A DNA stretch of 22,642 nucleotides from JBBRLA01 sp038231615 (GTDB taxonomy: Bacteria > Myxococcota_A > Polyangia > Palsa-1104 > JAEUJZ01). The notes under the pieces are model-generated. The model ran no database searches. It worked only from the letters and a program-made list of their open reading frames with translations, and was not told the origin of the DNA. Position 1 is the stretch's first letter, and each line of letters opens with the position of its first letter. The position numbers and the translations under genes were made by a program. Positions 1 through 6,827 of the stretch are shown piece by piece. Location of the stretch: positions 1 through 22,642 of the forward strand of contig JBBRLA010000048.1 of NCBI GenBank assembly GCA_038231615.1. Direction: 5' to 3'.

Positions 1-1
1 C

Positions 2-1489
2 GAGCGCGTCGTCACCCGCCTGCGCCATGACCTTTACGCCGCCATCCTGCGCCAAGAGATCGCCTTCTTCGACGAGCAGCGCACCGGCGAGCTGACCAAC
101 CGTCTGGCCGCCGATACCACTGTCATGCAGCAGGCGGTCAGCGTCAACATCTCCATGGCCTTGCGCTTCGCCGTCACCGCGGTCGGTGGCCTCGGCGTCC
201 TGCTCTACACCTCGCCTCGCCTGACCCTTTTGATGCTGGCGGTGGTACCGATCGTCGTGGTCGGCGCCGTGGTGTATGGCCGCATCGTGCGCGTTCTTTC
301 CCGAAAGGTGCAGGACGCCCTGGCCCAGTCCACCCAGATCGCCGAGGAGACGCTCTCGGGCATCCGCACCGTCCGCGCCTTCGCCCGGGAAGAGACCGAG
401 GTCGCCCGCTATGGCGCCGCGGTGCAGACCTCCTTCGACCTGGCCCGCCGCCGCGCCCGGGCCATCGCCCTCTTCCAAGGAGGTGCCGGCTTCGCCGCCT
501 ACGCCGCCATCGCCCTGGTCCTGTGGTACGGCGGTACCCTGGTGCTCCGTGGGCAGATGTCGCTGGGCGATCTGACGGCGTTCATCCTCTACACGCTGAC
601 CGTGGCCTTCGCCCTGGGCGCGATGAGCGAACTGTGGAGCGACTTCATGCGGGCGCTGGGCGCCAGCGAACGGGTCTTCGAGCTGCTCGACAGGACCTCC
701 ACGCTGCCCGTGGGCGGGGCGCGGGCGGAGCGGGTCGAGGGCGGGGTGGTCTTCGAGCAGGTGGGTTTCTCCTATCCCTCGCGCCCGGACGTGGCGGTGC
801 TACGCGGCTTCGACCTCACCCTGCGGCCGGGGGAGGTGGTCGCGGTGGTGGGCCCCTCGGGGGCGGGCAAGTCCACGGTGGCGGCGCTGCTGTCGCGGTT
901 CTATGATCCCCAGCAGGGGCGCCTGCTGCTCGATGGGACGGACGTGCGGACCTTGGACCCCTCGTGGCTGCGGGAGCAGGTTGGAGTGGTGTCGCAGGAG
1001 CCCATCCTGTTTGCCACCAGCATCGCCGAGAACATCCGCTACGGCAAGACCGGCGCGTCGCTGGAACAAGTGCTGAACGCGGCCCGCGCCGCCAACGCCC
1101 ACGACTTCGTCGCCACCTTCCCTCAGGGGTTCGACACGTTGGTGGGCGAGCGCGGGGTGCGCCTGTCAGGTGGGCAGAAGCAGCGTGTGGCCATCGCGCG
1201 GGCCATCCTGAAAGACCCGCGCATCCTGGTACTGGACGAGGCTACCTCGGCGCTGGATGCGGAGAGCGAGGCGCTGGTGCAGGAGGCGTTGGAGCATCTG
1301 ATGAAGGGTCGTACGACGCTCATCATCGCCCATCGACTCTCGACGGTGATGGGGGCCGACCGGGTGGTAGTGCTCAGCGGAGGACAGATCGTCGAGCAGG
1401 GGCGCCACGCGGAACTGGTGCAGAAGGGCGGCCTTTACCGCCGGCTGGTCGAGCGGCAGTTCGCCCGCGTTGACCTGGACGATCAATGA
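2..1489 (+). CDS. ABC exporter half-transporter, MsbA/ABCB type (5' end outside the window)
   Basis: This is an ATP-driven exporter half-transporter with a membrane domain fused to a nucleotide-binding domain, expected to act as a dimer in the inner membrane. The frame is already open at base 2, where a typical intracellular-loop sequence (AFFDEQRTGELTNRLAADT) is encoded, so the first one or two membrane helices lie outside the window. Counting from the first visible codon, the Walker A motif GPSGAGKST is at about 284-292, the Q-loop VSQEP follows, the signature LSGGQKQR is at about 388-395, Walker B ILVLDE at 408-413, and the switch histidine IIAHR at about 444. All ATPase motifs are intact. 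The substrate cannot be read from this: lipid A-core, lipids, peptides and drugs are all possible. It converges on truC with 61 nt between the stop codons. The family call is firm; the substrate is unknown. Confidence 0.93.
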   Translation, partial: ERVVTRLRHDLYAAILRQEIAFFDEQRTGELTNRLAADTTVMQQAVSVNISMALRFAVTAVGGLGVLLYTSPRLTLLMLAVVPIVVVGAVVYGRIVRVLSRKVQDALAQSTQIAEETLSGIRTVRAFAREETEVARYGAAVQTSFDLARRRARAIALFQGGAGFAAYAAIALVLWYGGTLVLRGQMSLGDLTAFILYTLTVAFALGAMSELWSDFMRALGASERVFELLDRTSTLPVGGARAERVEGGVVFEQVGFSYPSRPDVAVLRGFDLTLRPGEVVAVVGPSGAGKSTVAALLSRFYDPQQGRLLLDGTDVRTLDPSWLREQVGVVSQEPILFATSIAENIRYGKTGASLEQVLNAARAANAHDFVATFPQGFDTLVGERGVRLSGGQKQRVAIARAILKDPRILVLDEATSALDAESEALVQEALEHLMKGRTTLIIAHRLSTVMGADRVVVLSGGQIVEQGRHAELVQKGGLYRRLVERQFARVDLDDQ

Positions 1490-1550
1490 CGGCCATGCCG
1501 GGCAGGTGGGCGTGCGGCACCCTCGCCGTGCTGCGCTGGACGGAAGAGAG

Positions 1551-2240
1551 CTACCAGGAAGTGTTGTCCGCCAAGCGGGGCCAGACGGGCCAGCCCATTT
1601 GCTTCAGCGGGCCGCTCAGGTCTTCGGGGAGGGGCGCCACGATGCGCAAGGGGCCCCCGGTGACCGGGTGGGCGAAGGCGAGGAGAGTGGCGTGCAGGGC
1701 CAGGCGAGACAGGCCGAAGCGATCGCGGAACAGGCGGTTGTGCTCGCCCTTGCCGTAGTTGACGTCGCCGATGAGGGGGTGGCTCAGGTGCTTCAGGTGG
1801 CGGCGGATCTGGTGCAGGCGGCCGGTGCGGGGCAGGGCTTCGACCAGGGCGTAGCGTTCGAAGATGTGCAGGCGGCGGAACTCAGTCACGGCGGGCATGC
1901 GGGGGCCGCCCTCGGTGCGCGGGATGGGGTGGTCGATGACCCCCGCTTCCGGCGGGATACCTCGGACCAGGGCCAGGTAGCGCTTCTCGATGCCGCCCTC
2001 CTGGAACAATTCGCCCACCTGGGCGGCGACGCCGGGGGACAGGGCGAAGAGCAGGGCCCCGCTGGCCCCGCGGTCCAGGCGGTGGACCGGGTAGACGTGG
2101 CGGCCCACCCGGTCGCGGCACAGGGTCATGGCGAAGACGCGGTCGGCGGCCCAGCCGCGGTGGACCGCCAAGCCGGAGGGCTTGTTGATGACGACCAGGT
2201 GCTCGTCTTGATAGAGGATCTGGAGGTCTGTGGCCAGCAC
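1551..2240 (-). CDS. truC: tRNA pseudouridine synthase C (TruC), RluA family
   Basis: The product is predicted to isomerise uridine to pseudouridine in tRNA; TruC of E. coli modifies position 65. The 229-residue protein starts with a beta-strand and NKPSGLAVHR at 19-28, as in E. coli TruC. The catalytic motif HRLDR is at 53-57 with the nucleophilic Asp56. Later motifs, the TGRLHQIRRHLKHLSHPLIGD block and a GLSRLALHA block, align well by eye with TruC rather than with the longer RluC/RluD enzymes, and there is no S4 domain. The start codon is GTG at 2240. No Shine-Dalgarno is visible, but a TACTCT hexamer (2256-2251) lies 10 nt upstream. Enzyme family very likely; the exact target uridine is inferred from resemblance to E. 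coli TruC. Confidence 0.85.
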   Translation of the reverse strand: MLATDLQILYQDEHLVVINKPSGLAVHRGWAADRVFAMTLCRDRVGRHVYPVHRLDRGASGALLFALSPGVAAQVGELFQEGGIEKRYLALVRGIPPEAGVIDHPIPRTEGGPRMPAVTEFRRLHIFERYALVEALPRTGRLHQIRRHLKHLSHPLIGDVNYGKGEHNRLFRDRFGLSRLALHATLLAFAHPVTGGPLRIVAPLPEDLSGPLKQMGWPVWPRLADNTSW

Positions 2241-2250
2241 GGGCGTTCAT

Positions 2251-2256
2251 AGAGTA
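2251..2256 (-). promoter_or_regulatory. putative -10 element of truC
   Basis: The hexamer TACTCT (TANNNT type) is read on the minus strand and is separated from the GTG start of truC by 10 nt, so a transcript would have a leader of only a few bases. No convincing -35 is visible; CGGACA with a 16-nt spacer matches only four of six positions. Supported mainly because the same arrangement recurs at other genes in the window. Confidence 0.3.
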
Positions 2257-2282
2257 GCAGCGGATCGGGCCTTGTCCGCTGC
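2257..2282. repeat. 8-bp perfect inverted repeat upstream of truC
   Basis: GCAGCGGA (2257-2264) and TCCGCTGC (2275-2282) are perfect reverse complements around a 10-nt loop. The structure sits just upstream of the putative truC -10 hexamer and between truC and the 3' end of the broken methyltransferase. No T-run follows on either strand (the run of A starting near 2290 is T-rich only before the hairpin on the minus strand), so it is not a textbook terminator. It could end transcription from the methyltransferase or bind a regulator. Confidence 0.4.
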
Positions 2283-2378
2283 CGTCAAAGGAAAAAAAAG
2301 ACAGCCGGAGCGCAGGTGATTTGAATTGAAGCGGGCTGGGGCCCCCTGGGGTCAGTCAGAACGGGCCAGCCGCGATTG

Positions 2379-3328
2379 CTACGCCTCATGCTTGTGCGCA
2401 AACAACATCGTTGCGCTGGCGAGTTCAAAATTCTTCTCCATGGACAATTGCCTGACCCAAGGAGCGCCAAGCAGTTGCACTGGAGAGACCATCAATGACT
2501 GAAGCGGTAGGCGAAGAAACTGTTTGCGCTCTTTCGTCGGCAGGCCGGCTGCCCAGCTTTGCACAATCCATGTCAAAAAAAAGATCGGAGCAATGCCTTC
2601 GATAACTTTATGATCGTCAATGGTCAAATCTCGCTCAAAGAGCGCCCGCAGTCCCTGGTGGCTCATGTTGTAATAGTGATGCGGGTAACCGTGAAGAGGC
2701 TGTAAGAAGGGCACGCAACAGATCAATCGTCCTCCAGGCTTGAGGACGCGTACCAGTTCCTTTGCGCACAGAAATGGGTCCCGTACGTGTTCGAGAACCG
2801 CAATCGAGATCAAACCATCGAAGCTGTTGTCCTTGAAGGAAGCTGCTCGCCGACCCCGATAATGTCCGTCGTATCATAGTCGACGATCTCGTAGTTCACC
2901 ACGTTCTTGTAGTATCTTGCCCGCCTCCCTGCGCCACAGTCGAGGACGAGCCCATCCAGGTTACTGTCGATGAGTTCCGTGGCAAAAGCGTCGTAGCCGT
3001 TGGATGAAATCTTCTCCGTTCCGACAATGCCGGTCTCGGCACGCACCTCCGGCGTCAGAAAATCGTACTTCAGTCCGTGTTTTTCGTGTTGTCGACCAAG
3101 CTCCAGCAGCGGTGTGAGCCGAGCCATCTTCTCAGCGCGAAGTGGGCCGATGCCCGAAGCATCTCGAAAGGCCCGTTTTTCCGTCCGCCCCGAGCGGCTG
3201 AAGTGCTCACGACCACTGGCGAGCCATCCTGCCGAGATCGCGCTCGCGACATCGGGGTTGGCCAAAAGATAAGCGGCCTCGTTGAAGTTCTCATCCGTGA
3301 ACGGTCGTTCTACATCCCAATAATCCAT
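2379..3328 (-). pseudogene. class I SAM-dependent methyltransferase, interrupted by one frameshift
   Basis: Two overlapping reading frames encode one protein. The N-terminal part starts at ATG 3328 after a good Shine-Dalgarno (GGAGGGG). It has a HemY-like stretch with the familiar pattern NPDVA...SGREHF...G, then the SAM-binding motif VLDCGAG near residue 130. After GVGEQLP the frame is lost and stops near 2808. The sequence continues in another frame as FKDNSFDGLISIAVLEHVRDP and ends at 2379 with the usual C-terminal methyltransferase blocks (LVRVLKPGGRLICCVPF). Joined, the protein would be about 316 residues. The break lies at about 2832-2840, where one base appears missing from CTTCCTTCAAGG (minus strand). 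It may be real decay or a sequencing error. Base composition is clearly less GC-rich than in the neighbours, which suggests recent acquisition. The substrate is unknown; a sugar of the neighbouring glycan is plausible. Confidence 0.78.
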
Positions 3329-3527
3329 GGCCCCTCCGGTTATCTTTTGAAAAGCTACCCGGCCGAGTCTGCCGTGTCAAGCATGACTCTGCCAGGCGAT
3401 CCATGGAAGTGTCGGTTGCTTTTGTCCGGCCACAGTTGTATGTTCCGAACCTATTTTGGCTGGTCGCAATTCACTTTCGTGACTGATCGAAACCCTAGAC
3501 CAATGATAACAACATAAGGATAAAGCC

Positions 3528-4538
3528 ATGAGGATCACCGACGCCGTCAAGCGGCATGTCATGCCGCTCGTACCTGACTGGATCAAGACTCGGGCGCAGC
3601 AGGCGCTGACGCAGTCCGGAATCTTCCCGGCGAAGCAGCGGCGGGACAGCTTCGGAACGCTGCCGGCCAACTTCATCGGCTCCCAGTGGGTACCTATCGA
3701 TCATCTGCAGCACGTCACCGGCCGCGACTTCCCGCAGGCGGGCCCCTTCCCCTGGCTCGATCGTCCCGACGCCGAGGCGGCTATCGAGGCCCGCCTGGCT
3801 GCGGGCACGTTGACGGTAGAACAAGCGGATGGTTGTCGCTTTTTCCACGAGCACGGCTACTACGTGGCCAAGCGGCTCATCCCTGAAGACGTCATCGCCG
3901 CCACTTTCGGCGCCTACCTGGACGCCCGCCGCGACGGAACCCTGCACAACGAAAACGGCGACCCACGGGACCTCAACCCACACAACCGGGTGCCCGCCGT
4001 CCGTGCGCTCCTCCACGACCCACGCATCACGCGCTGGATCGGTCTCTTTCTCGGCCAGGACTGCATCCCGTTCCAGTCCATTGGCTCGGAGTGGGGCAGC
4101 GGCCAGCCGGAGCACTCGGACGCCATTCACATGACCACCTACCCCCTGGGCTACCTGGTCGCCGCCTGGGTCGCCTGCGAGGATGTCCGCGCCGACTCAG
4201 GGCCGCTGGTCTACTATCCGGGGAGCCACCGCCTGCCCTACTCCCTGTCGGCGGAGGTCGGCATCTCGCCACAGGAGTTCCAGACGGAGAGCTACGCCGT
4301 CTATAACCGGAAATACGAACCCTTTATCCAGGACCAGATCAAGAGTCGCGCGCTGCGCCCCGAGTACCTGCTGGCCCACAAGGGGGACGTGCTGTTCTGG
4401 CACCACAACCTGATCCACGGTGGGAGTCCCATCAAGGACCGCTTGCTTACGCGCCAGGCCATCGTCCTCCACTACTTCGCCGACGGCCCCTTCTGCTACC
4501 ACGACCTGGCCGGGGAGCGCGCGCACCTGCGTCAATGA
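3528..4538 (+). CDS. phytanoyl-CoA dioxygenase (PhyH) family Fe(II)/2-oxoglutarate oxygenase
   Basis: This is a predicted non-haem iron oxygenase that would use 2-oxoglutarate and O2 to hydroxylate a small molecule or sugar. The start at 3528 follows AAGGA with good spacing. In the 336-residue protein the metal-binding HxD is in PEHSDAIH (His196, Asp198). The distal histidine is probably His297 in NLIHGGSP, and Arg309 in LLTRQAIVLHYF is placed to bind the 2-oxoglutarate carboxylate. GPLVYYPGSHRLPY is a typical PhyH segment. There is no signal peptide, so it is cytoplasmic. It is divergent from the broken methyltransferase (199 nt apart) and converges on the GT4 gene with 14 nt between the stops. 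It sits among glycan genes, so modification of a nucleotide sugar or glycan precursor is possible; no substrate can be assigned. Confidence 0.88.
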   Translation: MRITDAVKRHVMPLVPDWIKTRAQQALTQSGIFPAKQRRDSFGTLPANFIGSQWVPIDHLQHVTGRDFPQAGPFPWLDRPDAEAAIEARLAAGTLTVEQADGCRFFHEHGYYVAKRLIPEDVIAATFGAYLDARRDGTLHNENGDPRDLNPHNRVPAVRALLHDPRITRWIGLFLGQDCIPFQSIGSEWGSGQPEHSDAIHMTTYPLGYLVAAWVACEDVRADSGPLVYYPGSHRLPYSLSAEVGISPQEFQTESYAVYNRKYEPFIQDQIKSRALRPEYLLAHKGDVLFWHHNLIHGGSPIKDRLLTRQAIVLHYFADGPFCYHDLAGERAHLRQ

Positions 4539-4551
4539 ACGAAGGTGCGCG
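4520..4551. terminator. candidate bidirectional terminator between convergent genes
   Basis: CGCGCACCT (4520-4528) pairs perfectly with AGGTGCGCG (4543-4551). Inside it, CGT (4530-4532) pairs with ACG (4539-4541) after one mismatch, leaving a six-base loop. The hairpin spans the stop codon of the PhyH gene (4536-4538) and ends two bases before the stop of the convergent GT4 gene (4553). No U-run follows on either strand, so intrinsic termination would be of the tail-less kind; it could also simply protect 3' ends. Confidence 0.45.
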
Positions 4552-4552
4552 G

Positions 4553-5812
4553 CTACGCGGGTATCGCCATCCTGGCGAGGGCGTCGAGCGGGCCGGCGAA
4601 GGAGACCCGCCAGTCACGGAGGATGTTGTTCTGTCGGTAGTTGGCCTGGCGTGTCTGGATGTCCTGCGCGAGCTGGACGCCTCGTGCCAGGCCGTGTACC
4701 AGGTCTTCGACGCTGGGTTCCGTGCAGATGATGTTCTTTGAGTATTGCTCCAGGTCCTTCTTGCCGCCGAACCGATTGGTCACGACGACGGCTCCGCTGG
4801 CCGCCAGATCCAGGGGGGGATAGCTCGGATGCGGCGTGTACATCAGGCACATGCCCAGGTCCATCTTGCGCACCAGCGCCGCGTAGGACTGCCACGATAG
4901 ATTCTCATAAATCTGCGGCTCGAATCCCCGGTTCAGCTTGATGCGGGGGATGTCCTTGCCGACAAAGTAGATCTTCCACTGCTCCGGGCAAAGGACGCCG
5001 GTGGCGACGGCCCGCTCGATGACCTCGATGCCGCGGTAGAACAGGTTGCGCACGTTGTTCGGGCGGGCGTAGTAAAGGAATCGATACGGGGGCCGCGGCG
5101 CGGCGTTCTCCGAGGCGTAGAACATGTAGTCCGAAAAAGACGGCTCGAACCACACCCCGCGCCGGGCCACATGCGGCAATCCCGACTGCGTCAGATGGTC
5201 GAAGAGCAGCTTGGTGTTGATAAGGAAAGTGATGTCCGGACTGCTCAGCGTCTCCGAGCAGCGCAGTTGCTCGTCCCCGTGGGGATAGAACATGCGCTCG
5301 TCCTCTTGCAGTAGATAGATGATCCGGTTCGCCGGCACCGTCTGCTTGGTGCTGCAGGTGGTCCACCAGGAGGTGGTGAGGAAGAGGTCGTCCTCGCCTG
5401 CCTCCAGCTTCTGGTCCGAACCGTTGACGGAGTACGCGAACTCCACCGGGACCGAGGCGTGGATCCCAGCGACCTGCAGGACGTGGGCAAAGTTCTTTTT
5501 GTCGGGCGGCGCGACATGGGTGATGATGCGCAGGCCCCAGCCCAGCCGCTCGGCGAGCAGCACGGCGAAGATCATAGCGGTCCCGACGCCACCATACAGG
5601 TGCGGAGGGTTGATGGTGTCCGTCACCAGGTTCAGACGCGGCCTTCCGCGCCCCGCCATGGCGATCGGCAGCGGGCAGAGCGCCAGAAAGCGCCGCTGCA
5701 GCAACTCCTCCGTGTTGTAGGTCAGCGGCTCCTTCAGCAGCACGCGGGCGGCGTGCCGCGCCGTCGCGGCCATCCCGTGTCGACGCCAGTAGCCGAGCAC
5801 GTCAGCAAACAT
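4553..5812 (-). CDS. GT4 glycosyltransferase, WsaF-like (probable rhamnosyltransferase)
   Basis: The predicted enzyme transfers a sugar, by analogy L-rhamnose, onto a growing surface glycan. The 419-residue product starts at ATG 5812, which overlaps the stop codon of the upstream methyltransferase (TGATG), so translation is probably coupled. The open frame extends further upstream, but that part is a shadow of the methyltransferase gene. The N-terminal domain has LNLVTDTINPPHLYGGVGTA at about 60-79, resembling the entry of the WsaF N-domain. The C-terminal domain has FLYYARPNNVRNLFYRG at about 245-261, then WKIYFVGK, and YPPLDLAASGAVVVTNRFGG at about 331-350, the donor-binding side of a GT-B fold. 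WsaF of Geobacillus stearothermophilus builds an S-layer rhamnan. The fold and family are well supported; donor and linkage are inferred. Confidence 0.82.
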   Translation of the reverse strand: MFADVLGYWRRHGMAATARHAARVLLKEPLTYNTEELLQRRFLALCPLPIAMAGRGRPRLNLVTDTINPPHLYGGVGTAMIFAVLLAERLGWGLRIITHVAPPDKKNFAHVLQVAGIHASVPVEFAYSVNGSDQKLEAGEDDLFLTTSWWTTCSTKQTVPANRIIYLLQEDERMFYPHGDEQLRCSETLSSPDITFLINTKLLFDHLTQSGLPHVARRGVWFEPSFSDYMFYASENAAPRPPYRFLYYARPNNVRNLFYRGIEVIERAVATGVLCPEQWKIYFVGKDIPRIKLNRGFEPQIYENLSWQSYAALVRKMDLGMCLMYTPHPSYPPLDLAASGAVVVTNRFGGKKDLEQYSKNIICTEPSVEDLVHGLARGVQLAQDIQTRQANYRQNNILRDWRVSFAGPLDALARMAIPA

Positions 5813-6801
5813 CAGTGCCCCTTGGCCATCCGCTCCGTGATCCATCTGATGGGAGCAGTAGCACCCATTCCGATGCGAAAACTCACGCTGCGGTGGATGC
5901 GCCCAAGGATCTCGTTGAGGCCGCCGATCTGCCGGCGTAGGCCGGCGATCACGGTCTCGTGCTGGAGGTGGTCCTCCTGCAGCGACGCGACATGTTGACG
6001 GAGCATGGTGACCTCGTCCTCTCGCTTGCGGAGGCTCGCCTCGACGGCAGACAGGCGCGAGGTCTGCGCCATCAACTGGCTCTTGAGGGTCGCGATCTGG
6101 ACCTGAAGGCTGATGCGATTGCCCAGGAGAAAAAACAGGTCGCCCAGGCGCCCGGCGTCGTTGTCGTCCAGCTCCAGCAGCGTGCCCAGGCCCGGCGGGA
6201 CGTCTGTTCCGACCGCGAGCATGCCGAGACCGTGGCCGTGCTTGAAGCTGAAGTACGGGTAGCGCGCGCACAGCTCGTTCCACAGCCGCCACACACCGAA
6301 GCCGTGTTCGCGGACGTTGATGTCGTGAAAGAGCACCACGGCGCGCGTGCTGAGCGTGCGCGCCCAGGTCTCGAAGTCGTGGCGCACCGCCTCATAGGTG
6401 TGCAGCCCGTCGATGTGCAGGAGGTCGATGGACCCGTCTTCCAGGTGCTGTGCCGCTTCATCGAAGGTCGAAGTGATGATCTGCGAAAACCCTCCAAAGA
6501 GCGGATCGTGACGGGTGCGCAGTCGCATCTCCACTTCGGATCCGTACTTACCTGCATGCTGGTCGCCGACAAAACTATCGACGCCGTAGCAGGTGCAGGA
6601 CAGACCTTGCGCCGCGATGGCATGGCAGAAGGCCAGATACGAAGCCCCGGTGTGGACCCCCAGCTCGACCAGGACCCGCGGCCGCAGCATCTCGATCAGC
6701 ACCCCGGCGAAGGGGATGTGCTCCTGCCAGGCGCTCTCCTCCGGGGGGGGCTCGATCGGCGAGAGGCAGGCTCTATAGTGCAGAGGGTTGAACAATGTCA
6801 T
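5812..6801 (-). CDS. SAM methyltransferase with C-terminal coiled coil
   Basis: The 329-residue protein has a Rossmann methyltransferase core of the Methyltransf_24/cephalosporin-hydroxylase-like type. Visible are motif I VELGVHTGASY (45-55), the acidic VDSF (Asp75), IDLLHIDGLHTYEAVRHD (125-142) and VVLFHDINV (156-163). From about 230 to 300 the sequence turns into a heptad-like, Leu/Gln/Glu-rich stretch (IATLKSQL...LRKREDEVTMLRQHVASL) predicted to be a coiled coil. It ends in a basic, possibly membrane-associating tail. The start at 6801 (MTLFNPL) is the only ATG that fits the domain boundary. It lies 26 nt after the GT2-RgpF gene and overlaps the GT4 gene by one base. The acceptor is unknown; glycan methylation, perhaps chain termination, is inferred from context and architecture. 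Confidence 0.82.
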   Translation of the reverse strand: MTLFNPLHYRACLSPIEPPPEESAWQEHIPFAGVLIEMLRPRVLVELGVHTGASYLAFCHAIAAQGLSCTCYGVDSFVGDQHAGKYGSEVEMRLRTRHDPLFGGFSQIITSTFDEAAQHLEDGSIDLLHIDGLHTYEAVRHDFETWARTLSTRAVVLFHDINVREHGFGVWRLWNELCARYPYFSFKHGHGLGMLAVGTDVPPGLGTLLELDDNDAGRLGDLFFLLGNRISLQVQIATLKSQLMAQTSRLSAVEASLRKREDEVTMLRQHVASLQEDHLQHETVIAGLRRQIGGLNEILGRIHRSVSFRIGMGATAPIRWITERMAKGH

Positions 6802-6827
6802 GTGCCGCGTATTATCGGGCACGGACA

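Noticed and set aside
1470..2252. A 260-codon plus-strand frame opposite truC
   Set aside because: Its composition is Gly/Gln/Val/Asp-biased without motifs, and truC on the other strand has all catalytic motifs.
3416..3444. TTGCTT-N17-TATGTT as a promoter of the PhyH gene
   Set aside because: Only three and four of six consensus bases match, about 80 nt from the gene, in an AT-richer region where chance matches are common.
5813..6292. N-terminal extension of the GT4 frame by 160 codons
   Set aside because: It reads Arg/Ala/Pro-rich sequence overlapping the methyltransferase gene; the GT4 family starts near the ATG at 5812, which overlaps the upstream stop.
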